From: Bacteroidales bacterium
GTDB taxonomy: Bacteria > Bacteroidota > Bacteroidia > Bacteroidales > UBA1715
Direction: 5' to 3'
Length of the DNA: 64,000 nt
Assembly (NCBI GenBank): GCA_016714605.1
Contig: JADKDL010000049.1
Span: 82,430 to 146,429, forward strand
Part shown: positions 29,001 through 38,602 of the stretch, in pieces
Layout: the number at the start of each line of letters is the position of its first letter
Position numbering within the stretch: the first letter of the stretch is position 1
Position numbers and translations under genes: made by a program
Notes under the pieces: model-generated
Databases searched by the model: none
What the model saw: the letters and a program-made list of their open reading frames with translations, nothing else
Told to the model about the DNA's origin: nothing

Positions 29001-30147
29001 CACCGTATTCAGAAATCTGTTGGGTAATGCAATAAAATTCACACCTAGGGGCGGAAAAATAATGCTCATGATTCAAGAGTATGAAAACGGTATAAACATT
29101 ACATTTGTAGATACAGGAATTGGAATAAGTGAAGAAAAACAAGCATTTTTCAAAACAAGTTCCCTCTATTTTGATAGTACATTCGGAACAGAAAATGAAA
29201 AAGGTTCGGGTTTAGGCTTGCAAATATGCAAAACATTTATTGAAAAAAATAAAGGCACAATAACTCTGACGAGCAAAGTGGGCGAAGGTACTAGTTTTAC
29301 AATAACCCTTCCAAAAGGCGAGTCTGAAATTGATGATCAATCAATTGAATATGAAGACTCTATAGAAATTAGTGAAATAAATGATACACTTCAAGACAGT
29401 AAAGTTTCAATATTAATAATAGATGATGACGAAAGTATTGTAGAATTGCTTAAAACCACATTTGAATCAATACATACCGTTATAACTGCAAATAATGGAA
29501 AAGAAGGTTTGTACATTGCTCAAAACATGTTACCAAATCTCATTATCAGCGACATAGGCTTACCTGAAATAAATGGTATTGATATTTGCGAAATACTTAA
29601 GAATAATGAATTTACCTGCCACATCCCTATTCTATTAATTACATCAACCGTTGGCGATGAAATTCAAAACAAAAGTTTCTTAAGTGGTGCCGACGATTTC
29701 ATTGCAAAACCGTTTAATGTGTTCGCTCTCAAACACAAGGTAAAATCGCTTCTTGAAATGCAAGAAATTATTACTACCAAAACAAAAAAACAATTAGAAT
29801 CGGAGCGAGTATTCTTATTACCAGAAGATTATGATAATAAAATAATAAAACAAACGCTTGAATTTATACATAATAATTTATCTGATGAAAATCTAGACAC
29901 CAATAATATTGCTGATAAGATAGGTGTAAGTCGTTCTCAATTATGGCGGATATTTAAAAATACCACTGGGAAATCTCTTGGCGATGTGATAAAAGATATA
30001 AGAATGCAGAAAGCTATGGAAATGCTGAAAACAGGCAAATACAGAGTATCTGAAGTAGCTTTTGATGTGGGATATTCTGACGCTCGCTACTTTGCGCGTT
30101 GCTTTACAAAAGTTTATGGAAAAAGTCCAACATCATTTATTGAATAG
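26029..30147 (+). CDS. Hybrid two-component system sensor/regulator (HTCS)
   Basis: A 1372-residue one-protein signalling system. An N-terminal signal/anchor precedes a periplasmic sensor of beta-propeller repeats (motifs such as DGFLWIATSSGLGRFD, NLWIGTYGDGIF, NLWIGTNGAGLI) and a Y_Y_Y domain to about residue 780. A membrane helix lies near 788-812, the histidine kinase has its phospho-His in ILGHDFKNPL (about 881), and the ATPase has GSGLGLQICK. A receiver domain (IIDDDES, Asp about 1174 in ISDIGLP, Lys in AKPF) and a C-terminal AraC-type HTH (SRSQLWRIFKNTTG, FARCFTKVYGKSP) follow. HTCS proteins bind a breakdown product of a polysaccharide and switch on the adjacent degradation genes, here GH5 and the esterase. 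Confidence 0.96.
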   Translation: MNNLRFTTANSIVFFNRCFILLLLLISISKKTSAVESGSIFINYSHAEGLTHKFIYNIIRDSDGFLWIATSSGLGRFDSYSFENYINKKQNSNFLEGVAIYGVAEGKNGRIWLSTDAGVGYFNKIEERFFSVKNVLLKDHVFKKDITVDDKGLVWLFNQNLKFIAYDPQQDSVILHIPDYKTWGVDEAFYIHHFLVVGDDIWIASNQGIATYNYKNKQFSFIHKTTHNHCHTMRRADNNTIVVTYMFDGVYIIDINKKKTQFISKTLIEEKIGANTSLFDAVLEADSTLWVSVSPGMVSIKNDNFQYHCFDSRQNFFSGDVVSCLFRDFENNLWIGTYGDGIFLKKKNNSKFNFFTRLYKNDIKKTHISGLTVFPNNSLLYRDTKGVYICNDYKKLNIDCAKRIFNAPSPNMFPLDNRYALISAVDTFFIFDSQDNSLKRSFIGTAPASAYRDASGIIWIGTWHGYIIGFDAQGNKKIERAIDTAYKTFYAVTSICGEKDGSLWLGTSGLGVIHITNPTQKNATIEYYNKSGKGKYFLNSYTVNSLYIDQSENLWIGTNGAGLIKRDKKTKQIETFTSINGLKSNIIESIIADNDNNIWFSSIMISKYDTKQKVFTHFTNFDGINGNFVAKASCKAPNGDLLFANTEGVFVFNPNEIKEREEASKPLLTSFRIRGSVVNTGDTLDGYVFNSKSITYAEKFSLPYYLNTFAIEFASIYFHESQTINYEYMLEGIDNTWIPADTRTRLASYSGLQAGTYIFKVRASFGAGKWSDVRVLVIKITPPWWKSWWFRIFVISLFSTLSFLFFVLRTRNLKKHNIELEKIVSKRTLELELANKSLQETTKNLDIKNKNLEEHQMVIEMKNKDLHDALNTKDKLITILGHDFKNPLTGLHGIATLLQKESEKATSPKIKKYSDYILSSSTSLMNQMLMLLDWAQSQFHSLQYNPAEVNIGVLLNDAINLLSENARQKQITISTHFEYSTNAFIDSRMVSTVFRNLLGNAIKFTPRGGKIMLMIQEYENGINITFVDTGIGISEEKQAFFKTSSLYFDSTFGTENEKGSGLGLQICKTFIEKNKGTITLTSKVGEGTSFTITLPKGESEIDDQSIEYEDSIEISEINDTLQDSKVSILIIDDDESIVELLKTTFESIHTVITANNGKEGLYIAQNMLPNLIISDIGLPEINGIDICEILKNNEFTCHIPILLITSTVGDEIQNKSFLSGADDFIAKPFNVFALKHKVKSLLEMQEIITTKTKKQLESERVFLLPEDYDNKIIKQTLEFIHNNLSDENLDTNNIADKIGVSRSQLWRIFKNTTGKSLGDVIKDIRMQKAMEMLKTGKYRVSEVAFDVGYSDARYFARCFTKVYGKSPTSFIE

Positions 30148-30449
30148 TAATTTTTAAAAATTTCCGGAATCCAAAAATTAAATTTTATTTATTATAATTC
30201 AATACTTTATAAATCCTAATTTATTTTTAGACAAACCGAGAACCTGTTACTATTTTTTTACTTCCAATAATATTTCTGAATTATGAAGTTCTAAACTTGA
30301 ATATTTGCAACAAATAGTTCACTTTTATGCAACATTTTAGCTTTTAATACCTCCCATTATAGACTAGCTTTGTGAAATAAATAATTGTAACTTTCGCAAG
30401 CAACAACTCAAAAGAAATAAATCATCTTTTGGTAAACAAAATATTAAAC
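30148..30449. other. Intergenic region between HTCS and esterase
   Basis: About 300 bp, AT-rich, no gene seen. It holds the promoter described at 30341-30372 and presumably the HTCS binding site for the esterase gene. Confidence 0.5.
30341..30372 (+). promoter_or_regulatory. Bacteroidota-type promoter before CE6-like esterase
   Basis: An exact -7 match TAGCTTTG (30365-30372) lies 19 bp after CTTTT (30341-30345), which stands in for the -33 TTTG. The start codon lies about 57-78 bp further on. Confidence 0.5.
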
Positions 30450-32593
30450 ATGGTTCATTTTTCTCCAAAACATTATATAAGCATCTTATTATGTATATTT
30501 CTTTTTGCTAATTACTCATATTCGCAAGATCCAAACTTATACATATTTCTGTGTTTTGGGCAATCAAACATGTCAGGACAAGGAGTATATACCGATGCTG
30601 ATAAAATTGTAGATGATCGCTTTTTAGTACTCCGAGCTGCTAATCATTCGGGGCAGACCGTTGGGGAATTCTATCCTGCTGCACCACCCTTAGGGCATAG
30701 TGGTTCTAAGATGGGCCCAGCCGACTTCTTCGGACGCAAAATGGTAGAACTGTTGCCATCGGATATTAAAATTGCGGTAACGAATATATCCATTGGCGGT
30801 CAGAGTATTAAATTGTTTGACAAGGTCACCTCTGCTGAAGTGATAGCACAAGGTAGAAATATAAACGACTGGTGGATACAATATTTAGATCAGTATGGAG
30901 GTGATGTCTATAAACGAATTATAGAAATGGGGCAAATAGCCAAACAAAGGGAGTTATAAAGGGTATTCTCTTTCATCAAGGTGAAGCAGATTATCAATTA
31001 ACAGACTGGCCTCAACGAGTGAAAAAAGTGTACGACGATATAATTACAGATTTAGGTCTAAATGCTTCTGAAATACCAATGCTCCTAGGCGAACTCGTAT
31101 ATGCAAATCAAGGTGGTGCTTTAGGTTCTAGAAATGTAGCTGTTGCAGAAGCTGCCAAACTTATACCTAATGGTCATCTAATATCGGCAGAGGGTTGCCC
31201 TATGCTCACTACAGATGGGCTAAATCTGCATTTTACAAGAGAAGGATATGAGATTCTTGGTGAAAGATATGCAGACAAAATGTTTTCTTTATTACCAAAG
31301 CAGGAAGGTAATCCTACAATTTCTATTGTAGCACCACTGCCAAGCGCATTTCATTCTGCTCCAGCAGCTATCACAATCACAGCAAACGCTACAGATGCAG
31401 ATGGAACAATAACTTTGGTAGAATTTTATAATGGAACGCAAAAGTTAGGGGAAACAAAATCAGCACCCTACTCTTTTATTTGGAACAATGTAGAAGTCGG
31501 ACAATATACAATAAAAGCCATAGCTACTGATAATGAAGGTAAAAAAACAACCGCACAAGCAGAATTAACGGTATCTGTCCCGCAAACTCCTTATGGAGGT
31601 GTTGCTCCAAAACTTCCCGGAATTATTCAGTTTGAAAACTTTGATTTAGGCGGACAAAATTCTGCATACTTTGATAGTTCACCGGGAAGCAGTGTAACCC
31701 CAACTGTTGACTTTCGATCAACCGAAGATGTTGATATAGAAAACTGTACCGATACAAATGGTGGATATAATATTGGTTATGCTATAGCCGGAGAATGGTT
31801 GGAATATACTGTAGATGTTGAAAAAACAGGAATCTATAATGTAACACTGAGAGTAGCTTGTGAAGGAACTGGAAGAACTCTGTCTTTACATACAAATGAT
31901 AGCCTCATAGCCGAAAATATCACGATTCCAAACACTTCGGGTTGGCAAAATTGGACGAATGTAAGCATTAACAACATATCTCTCAAAAGTGGCATTCAGA
32001 TATTGCGTTTAACTATTGGATCAACAGATTATGTAAATTTAAATTATATGCAGTTTGAATCGGCAGAAACAGACAGTCCACCAATTGTGACTATACTTTC
32101 GCCCCTAAACAACAGCAAATATACTGTAAACCAAACTATTCCAATAGAAGTTACAGCTACTGTACCAACAGGAACTATCACAAGTGTGAACTTCTATAAT
32201 GGCACTTCATTGCTATACGAAGCTCAAACTGCACCCTTTATTTACAATTGGACAAGCGCAGACGTAGGTGTGTTTACAATAATTGCAGAAGCAACATCAA
32301 GCAATGGATTACAAAGCTCTAAATTTGTAACTGTAACAATTTCAGACAATCAGACAAATGTGAAAGTTAAACTTAGAGCCGGTTGGAACATGGTTGGCTG
32401 TCCGCTAGAAGGCAGTACCAATATAGAAAAAGCTCTAGCAAGTATATGGCAAGAAATTGAAACAATAAAAGACATGGAAGGTTTTTATGATGTGAATAAC
32501 ATGCCTGCTTTAAACTCGCTTACCACGCTAGAATGGGGAGAAGGGTATTTGATAAACATAAAAAGCCCTTGCGAACTGATTTGGTCAAAATAA
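30450..32593 (+). CDS. CE6-like carbohydrate esterase with Ig-like and CBM6 modules (frame broken near 30943)
   Basis: A secreted esterase of the SGNH/DUF303 (sialate O-acetylesterase, CE6) type. After the signal peptide comes LYIFLCFGQSNMSGQG with catalytic Ser about 39, and GILFHQGEADY carries the conserved HQGE-type block. The frame breaks at the TAA near 30957, and one missing A near AAACAAAGGG (30942) restores AKTKGVIKGILFHQGEAD. Downstream are an Ig-like module (EFYNGTQKLGETKSAPYSF), a CBM6-like module (QFENFDLGG to NYMQFE), a second Ig-like module and a terminal GWNMVG domain shared with GH5. It probably deacetylates xylan or another acetylated glycan. The start is ATG 30450 or TTG 30429. 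Confidence 0.85.
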
Positions 32594-32620
32594 ATGAATT
32601 AAATGAGGCTTAATTTTGAC

Positions 32621-33781
32621 TTAAAAACTATGTTTCAGACGTCCGAAAAACATTAATACATTAACTCTTTCCTTTTCTGCAGCTACACTAAAAAACTGCC
32701 CTACAAAACTTAAACTCAGGTTTTCTTTGAGTGAAACTGAAACATTTGGACTCACAAAAAACATATTATTCTCAATATAATACATCCAAGCCAAACTAGT
32801 AGAAACAAGCGGAGTGATTGGCTTTGAAATATTAACAAAGAGATTGAAGCGGTCGAAAGACGGATTTTTTGCAGTAATTGGTGTACTATATAATTCGTTA
32901 AGATCTATATATTGCACCAAGCTTTTAGGTAATTTCTTGCCTTGTGAATTATACATAAACTCAAGTTGTACTGAAAAATCGTGCTTAAAGATTTTATCAA
33001 TACCTATAGAACCTAAAAATGCATCGTGCATAAAACCAACAGAATCTATAGGTTTGTAATAATTAGCTTCCCCTCGCAAACTTACACTTTTTATAAAACC
33101 TTCGAAACCAAGACCGGCAGTCCAGTCTGAATTATTCTCAAAACTACCAAGCACCTGAATGTCATAATTGAAAACATTAAACTTATACAAACCTGCATAT
33201 TTTACACTTGTATCTTTTCCCAAACTTGCAACTAATTCAACTTGCGAAGAAACTCCGGTATATAGCACCGCTCTAATTGCATCTACACCAATGCGTTCTG
33301 AGTAATCAAAGTCAAAATATGAATAGGAATTAAAAATGTCATTTGGATTCCAAACAAACGTACGAGCCCAATTAATTCTTTGACGTCCCAAAGTCAATTG
33401 GAATTTATTAAGAGTAAGCTCAACATTTCCTCTATCTACCATAGAATTAAGCACCCAAGAAGGTTTACTAAACCAATTATGAGACAAATCTATAGGTCTA
33501 TCTTCAAAAGATAATTTCTCGCCAAACGCATAGTCCATTGTAACCATCTCACCGTAAACAAATCTATTTCGTACTTCTAAATTTACCTTCAAAACTTTTA
33601 TCGGATACCAGTTAAAATTAAGTCTATTATGAAACATGCTTTGTGTCATCCATAAACTATCGGTTATGACCGTTTGCATGAAACTAGTATATCCATCAAA
33701 AGTGAATTTTTTTAATGTGTCCTGAGCTTGTATTGCTATTCCGGAACAAATAAAAACCAATAGTATAATTATTTTTCTCAT
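32621..33781 (-). CDS. Outer-membrane beta-barrel protein at the end of the TetR operon
   Basis: 386 residues. A signal peptide ends GIAIQAQ; then come alternating strands with many aromatic girdle residues (FTFDGYTSFMQTV, LTLNKFQLTLGRQRINWARTFVWNPND, LSFVGQFFSV) and a terminal phenylalanine after RLKHSF, typical of BamA clients. QLTLGRQRINWA...WNPNDIFN resembles DUF1302/alginate-porin-like barrels; exact family not certain. It lies 270 bp downstream of the ABC ATPase on the same strand and may be the outer-membrane part of the export operon or have its own promoter. A long imperfect hairpin sits in that gap (about 33858-33915). Confidence 0.75.
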   Translation of the reverse strand: MRKIIILLVFICSGIAIQAQDTLKKFTFDGYTSFMQTVITDSLWMTQSMFHNRLNFNWYPIKVLKVNLEVRNRFVYGEMVTMDYAFGEKLSFEDRPIDLSHNWFSKPSWVLNSMVDRGNVELTLNKFQLTLGRQRINWARTFVWNPNDIFNSYSYFDFDYSERIGVDAIRAVLYTGVSSQVELVASLGKDTSVKYAGLYKFNVFNYDIQVLGSFENNSDWTAGLGFEGFIKSVSLRGEANYYKPIDSVGFMHDAFLGSIGIDKIFKHDFSVQLEFMYNSQGKKLPKSLVQYIDLNELYSTPITAKNPSFDRFNLFVNISKPITPLVSTSLAWMYYIENNMFFVSPNVSVSLKENLSLSFVGQFFSVAAEKERVNVLMFFGRLKHSF

Positions 33782-34053
33782 AAACTTATTTTTTCTTGTA
33801 ACGACATCTGTTTAAATATTCATTAAAAAGATATTTCCCCTAATCTATTGAACTAAAATTATTAATAAGAGGTCTCAAAATCCAATGTTCTAGGATTTGA
33901 CTCTTAATATTAAAAAAAATTACTATCAAATAAACTTAAATCCGCTGCTTTTAATTTAATGCTCATTAAAACAGAACTTTACATAGAATCAAAAGATACA
34001 GTAAAGCTCTGATTTCCAAACTTTCAAACCATTATTTAATGATTCTATAGTTT

Positions 34054-34737
34054 CTACAAGTTATTAATATCGCTTACAATTTTACCATCGTCAATAGTAA
34101 TTACTCTATGAGCCTTATTTACAACCCTTTGATCGTGAGTAGAAAATATGAATGTAATATTTTCTTCTTTGTTTAGTCTTTCCATAATAGAAAGCAAATT
34201 TGAAGTAGAATCAGAATCAAGATTAGCAGTAGGTTCATCGGCAAGAATAAACTTAGGTTTAGAAGCCAAAGCCCGAGCAACAGCAACCCGCTGCTGTTGT
34301 CCGCCGGAAAGTTTTCCAGGACGCACATTCAGCTTATCGCTCAAACCAACAGCATTGAGCAATTCTACAGAACGTTTGCTTCGCTCCTGCTTCGATTTTC
34401 CTTGCAATTGCATTATAAACTCAACATTTTCTTGAGCAGTGAGTACCGGAATAAGGTTATATGCCTGAAAAACAAATCCAATATTATGCAATCTGAAATC
34501 TATAAGCTGAGAAGCCTTAAGACTACTTAAATTGGTATTATTTACTACAATATCGCCTTCGGTTGGGGTATCAAGACCGCCAAGAATATTCAAGAATGTT
34601 GTTTTTCCCGAACCAGATGGCCCCACTATAGCAGCAAATTCGCCTTCTTTTACCGTTAAGTCAATACCTCGTACTGCATGAACCGGTACAACACCTTGAT
34701 AGGTTTTATGAATATTTTTTACATCTATTACTATCAT
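34054..34737 (-). CDS. ABC transporter ATP-binding protein, LolD/MacB type
   Basis: 227 residues, cytoplasmic ATPase. Walker A GPSGSGKTT near residue 39, Q-loop in VFQAYNLIPVLTAQENV, signature LSGGQQQRVAVARAL, Walker B FILADEPTANLD, and H-loop STHDQRV. The LSGGQ variant with long VFQAYNLIP is typical of the MacB/LolD/FtsE class, which powers mechanotransmission and not classical channel transport. It pairs with the two FtsX-type permeases encoded just upstream on the minus strand. Confidence 0.95.
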   Translation of the reverse strand: MIVIDVKNIHKTYQGVVPVHAVRGIDLTVKEGEFAAIVGPSGSGKTTFLNILGGLDTPTEGDIVVNNTNLSSLKASQLIDFRLHNIGFVFQAYNLIPVLTAQENVEFIMQLQGKSKQERSKRSVELLNAVGLSDKLNVRPGKLSGGQQQRVAVARALASKPKFILADEPTANLDSDSTSNLLSIMERLNKEENITFIFSTHDQRVVNKAHRVITIDDGKIVSDINNL

Positions 34738-34865
34738 AATTCTATATTTTTAATTTTTTAAATAATTGTCGCAAGTAAAACGTATCAATAATTTTAATTT
34801 TTCAAAAAAAAGAGTTCAATCTTATATTTAAAATCTATATTTATAATTCTATTTATAATTACACA

Positions 34866-36287
34866 TCAGAAACGAACAGCATCTGCTGGGTTAAGTCTTA
34901 ATGCTCTACGAGCCGGAATAATAGCCGACAATATTCCGGTTACTATGACCAGTAAAACTATCTGGAAAAACATTTCAGCCTGCAATTTAGGGTACAAAAT
35001 AGAACTATATCCCATAGCTTCAAAGCCTTCCTGAAACATAGATAAATTTATACCTTGTACTTCTAGATAAGATATTAAAAAATAAGCTATTACCATACCC
35101 ACAACGCCTCCGGTAAGACCTAAATAAACTGTTTCATACATAATCATGAAAAAAACACGCTTCTTGTTCATTCCAATAGCTTTAAGCATACCTATCTCTT
35201 TAGTACGTTCCAAAACAGCCATAAGCATAGTATTTATTATACCAAACGCCAATGCAAAAAGTATAATACTCATAATGATGAGTGTATAAAAATCCATCAT
35301 ATCCTCACTCATAGCCACTTCGGGTCTCACATCGCGATAGGTTTCAACGAGCAAATCAGGAAACATAGTCACCAATTTCTGTTTAACAGAATCAAGACTT
35401 GCCTTGTCATGCAACATGATATCAATTTCATGAGCAGTATTGGCAGGCAATTGTGCTTGATTTGCAAAATTATCATTCAATACAAAAGCATTTAATCCGT
35501 CAAACATTGCATCGTTGGTTTTATAATAACCTACTACTCTATATGTTTCGGGAATATTTTCGTTGGTATAAGAGTATGTTGATAACTCAATTTTACGTTT
35601 AATTTTGAGTTTAGCACAAGATTTAAATATTCTGTTTTTATGTACCAAATATTCATCTTCGGTAAGTATTTCCTTAAGTTTTAGGCTAAACTGTTTCTTC
35701 TTTTTGAACGACTCGCCATCTAACTTTTTAACCTTTTCCACAACCTCAGTAGGAATAGAGGAATGCGACAAGTTAAAAAATGCAACAGAATCTAAAAGAT
35801 AATTTTCCAACTGATGCTTGAATGCAGTATTCTCACTTAAAAGTATAGGATTGCGAATACTGGAATCGAAATAAGTACTGCCCTCATATTTTAAATAGTT
35901 TTTAATTGCAAAAACCGCAGAATCTTTTTCAGGATTAATAGCCACTAAATTGATAGCACCTCGCTGTGAGCCTGCATGCGACATAACCAAGTTTTTATAC
36001 TTGTAGGTTACAGCTTTTACCTGAGGCAAAGCTTCAATTTTAGCCACACTTTCATTCACATCGGTAATAAGATATTGTATTTCCTGATAATCAGAAAATT
36101 TTGGATGATGTAGTTGAATATGTGCAGTTTGATTGCTTATAATATCTTGCGACCTACTATCAATAACACCTGTTGCCAAGGCTATAATAAACGATCCGCT
36201 AAATACACCAATCATCATAGCTATAATAACCACCAAACTACGGGTCTTATTACGCCATACATTTTTCCATGATATTAATGGTAACAT
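34866..36287 (-). CDS. FtsX/LolE-type ABC permease
   Basis: 473 residues. Opens WKNVWRNKTRSLVVIIAMMIGVFSGSF (first membrane helix), then a large periplasmic domain to about residue 340. Three more helices follow (MDFYTLIIMSIILFALAFGIINTMLMAV, VYLGLTGGVVGMVIAYFLISYL, FFQIVLLVIVTGILSAIIPARRAL), the MacB/LolC/E topology of four helices. The cytosolic coupling segment VLERTKEIGMLKAIGM and the terminal LNPADAVRF are diagnostic of FtsX-type permeases. Likely forms a heterodimer with the next permease. Substrate may be a lipoprotein, given the LolA-like gene in the operon. Confidence 0.93.
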   Translation of the reverse strand: MLPLISWKNVWRNKTRSLVVIIAMMIGVFSGSFIIALATGVIDSRSQDIISNQTAHIQLHHPKFSDYQEIQYLITDVNESVAKIEALPQVKAVTYKYKNLVMSHAGSQRGAINLVAINPEKDSAVFAIKNYLKYEGSTYFDSSIRNPILLSENTAFKHQLENYLLDSVAFFNLSHSSIPTEVVEKVKKLDGESFKKKKQFSLKLKEILTEDEYLVHKNRIFKSCAKLKIKRKIELSTYSYTNENIPETYRVVGYYKTNDAMFDGLNAFVLNDNFANQAQLPANTAHEIDIMLHDKASLDSVKQKLVTMFPDLLVETYRDVRPEVAMSEDMMDFYTLIIMSIILFALAFGIINTMLMAVLERTKEIGMLKAIGMNKKRVFFMIMYETVYLGLTGGVVGMVIAYFLISYLEVQGINLSMFQEGFEAMGYSSILYPKLQAEMFFQIVLLVIVTGILSAIIPARRALRLNPADAVRF

Positions 36288-36335
36288 AATTTATTTTTTT
36301 TAATGCTCAATTACTAAAAAAGATTTCTTAAAAGT

Positions 36336-37694
36336 TTATCCTCGCAAAGATGCTATTACATTGAAATTCTTGATCTTAAACAGAGGATACAAAGAAGCAA
36401 CTGCAAACAAAATCAAAACAATAATTGTCTGCGAAACAAAGATAGAAACATCGGTAGAAAAAGGAATTACAGCCTCCCATCCCATATTTTCTATCGATTT
36501 TGCCATCTCCTCTTCCATTCTTATAGGGTTTAGGTAAAAATAAAAGATAATCGGTATTGAAATAAGAATTCCACCCAAACTACCTAATAATGCAATGAAT
36601 AAATTCTCAATGGTAACTGTAAAAATAAGCAAGTGTTTTTTCAGACCTAAAGCGACCATTACAGCGAACTCTTTTTTTCGTTCATGAGTCATCATTATAA
36701 TTGTACCTAGTATTCCGAAACCAATGATTAGATAAAGCAAAAACATAAATATTAATCCCGATTTATTGTCAGAATCAATCTGTTGCACCAACTCCTCTTT
36801 TAAGGTTTTCCACTTGTAAATATCAAATTTCTGCATATCGACAGATGCTTTCAGGTCAGCAGTAGCTTGTTCTAGTTTTGAATCATCATTCAGGTAAATA
36901 TTTACCGTAGAAATGATACCAGGAGCATGAAGAAAATCCTGACAGGTTTTTATGTTCATTACCACAATTCGTTTGTTCATATCGGGCAACGGTAATTTCA
37001 TAATACCTGCAACATGATAAATAGCAGCAGCAGAAGCACCTTGATAACCGGCACCAATTATTATGATACTATCTTTCACCATACGTGGCTTTTTTGCAAT
37101 AAAAACAATAGTCTTATCTTCATAGGTTTGCCCGATAGTAAAGTTGCTCGTATCGTTCTGAATACGTTTCTTAATAATAGAATCGTTTGGCAGACGAAGT
37201 TCCAATTCGGTATCATACTCAATTATTTTTAGGTAATGAGCAAGAACTTCTCCTATAAGTACAGAATTAGATGAGTCTGTAATCATTTCACCAACAGTAA
37301 TATTACGAGCAAATGTGTTTCCTTCTTTGGCAACTTCCATACCCATAATAAAAGTCTCTTTGGTATAATTCCCGGTAGAAGACATGCCAAAAGCACTAAG
37401 TCTAGAAATGCTCTTTTCTATAGCCTTATTATTTTCAAGGAAAGAAAAAAGAGCAGTAACGTAGAAAAAAGCATCGTCAATACTTTGCGATTCATTGAAG
37501 CCTTTACCCATACTTTGAATATGTCCGGTTTCTATGTTAATAATATTCTTTATTGCATTCTCATACATACCCAATGACTGACTACGCATAATAACTGCAA
37601 ACAGAATTGCAAAAACAATAGAACTTACCGTGAGCAAGGTGCGTTTCTTATTACGCCAAAGATTTCTCCATGCAATGGTCAAAAGTTTATTCAT
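36336..37694 (-). CDS. FtsX/LolE-type ABC permease, second subunit
   Basis: 452 residues with the same topology as its neighbour: MNKLLTIAWRNLWRNKKRTLLTVSSIVFAILFAV as first helix, a periplasmic domain, and three C-terminal helices including MFLLYLIIGFGILGTIIMMTHERKKEFAVMVALG, where the coupling-helix motif is recognisable. It differs most in the periplasmic part, as in LolC/LolE pairs. The stop lies about 50 bp upstream of the other permease gene. Together with the ATPase it should form one transporter. Confidence 0.93.
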   Translation of the reverse strand: MNKLLTIAWRNLWRNKKRTLLTVSSIVFAILFAVIMRSQSLGMYENAIKNIINIETGHIQSMGKGFNESQSIDDAFFYVTALFSFLENNKAIEKSISRLSAFGMSSTGNYTKETFIMGMEVAKEGNTFARNITVGEMITDSSNSVLIGEVLAHYLKIIEYDTELELRLPNDSIIKKRIQNDTSNFTIGQTYEDKTIVFIAKKPRMVKDSIIIIGAGYQGASAAAIYHVAGIMKLPLPDMNKRIVVMNIKTCQDFLHAPGIISTVNIYLNDDSKLEQATADLKASVDMQKFDIYKWKTLKEELVQQIDSDNKSGLIFMFLLYLIIGFGILGTIIMMTHERKKEFAVMVALGLKKHLLIFTVTIENLFIALLGSLGGILISIPIIFYFYLNPIRMEEEMAKSIENMGWEAVIPFSTDVSIFVSQTIIVLILFAVASLYPLFKIKNFNVIASLRG

Positions 37695-37773
37695 GAGATT
37701 ATTTTTAATGTTTAATGTTTTTTAATACATTTTTACAACTACAAAAAATGCAGTTGATTATTTAAATGGTCAA

Positions 37774-38517
37774 TTATCTTACTGTTTTCATATTCTGCTG
37801 CGAAAAGAAACCTTCTGTAACCGAAATATCAAAATCCATTGATTTAAAATACATTACAGTACGTTGAGATTCATCAGAAGCCGGAATAATTTCAAGTTTA
37901 GACGGAATTTCTCTTCCATCGAAAGTTTTTATTTCAGATGCTTTTTCGGTGTGAACCAAGTCCATTTCATCATCATAATATTCAGCCTTAAGAATCAAAT
38001 AGTCATCTTTAGAAATCCACATATTAATTTTTCCCCAAATCACATCGGCATCTTCAACCGGAATCAATTCAATTTTAGAACAAGTTTTTCCACCTATAGT
38101 TTCGGTAGCTTTAATTGTGTGAGAATAATCGTTTACCAAAGAACTTTGACGCATCAGGTCATCGTTAGAAATATCAGAGCCCATCCACCCTTGCGACATC
38201 ATACTTGGTGGCATTTTAACCATTCTATTTATTGCCGGATTCCAACTCCAAAGATCTTTGCTGCGTTTCAGGAACGCTTGTCCTTTATCAGAAGCAGGAG
38301 CAGTAATTACAACCAAAGAATATTCGTTACCCAAACTCCAACTCTTCATAGTATACGAACGAGTCCATTTAGGACGAATTACTTCCAGAGTCATCTCAGT
38401 AAAATTAGATTTACCCCTGAACTTTTCATCTGCTTTGGCAACAATTTGCTTTGCATCTTGAGCAAAACACTGAACCGTAAGCAGAATAACCATAAAAGAA
38501 ATTAATACCTTTTTCAT
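37774..38517 (-). CDS. LolA-like outer-membrane lipoprotein-sorting family protein
   Basis: 247 residues from ATG 38517, chosen because MKKVLISFMVILLTVQCFAQ is a clean signal peptide; the frame extends 24 codons upstream without one. The mature part starts DAKQIVAKADEKFRG and follows the LolA-like family (PF17131 type) pattern with KGQAFLKRSKDLWSWNPAINRMVKMPPSMMSQGWMGSDISNDD and IPVEDADVIWGKINMWISK. The fold binds acyl chains in a half-barrel. Members often sit next to RND/MMPL or ABC exporters, as here, and probably hand lipids or lipoproteins from the inner membrane toward the outer membrane. Confidence 0.88.
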   Translation of the reverse strand: MKKVLISFMVILLTVQCFAQDAKQIVAKADEKFRGKSNFTEMTLEVIRPKWTRSYTMKSWSLGNEYSLVVITAPASDKGQAFLKRSKDLWSWNPAINRMVKMPPSMMSQGWMGSDISNDDLMRQSSLVNDYSHTIKATETIGGKTCSKIELIPVEDADVIWGKINMWISKDDYLILKAEYYDDEMDLVHTEKASEIKTFDGREIPSKLEIIPASDESQRTVMYFKSMDFDISVTEGFFSQQNMKTVR

Positions 38518-38602
38518 ACATACATAATTTGTTAATTTGAAAATAAGATAATTTGAAAATATTCTAAAACATTCAATATCAGCAATCAAAATTCAAAAAA
38601 AA

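Noticed and set aside
38518..38589. Upstream start for the LolA-like gene
   Set aside because: Extends 24 residues before a clean signal peptide; ATG 38517 is far more natural.
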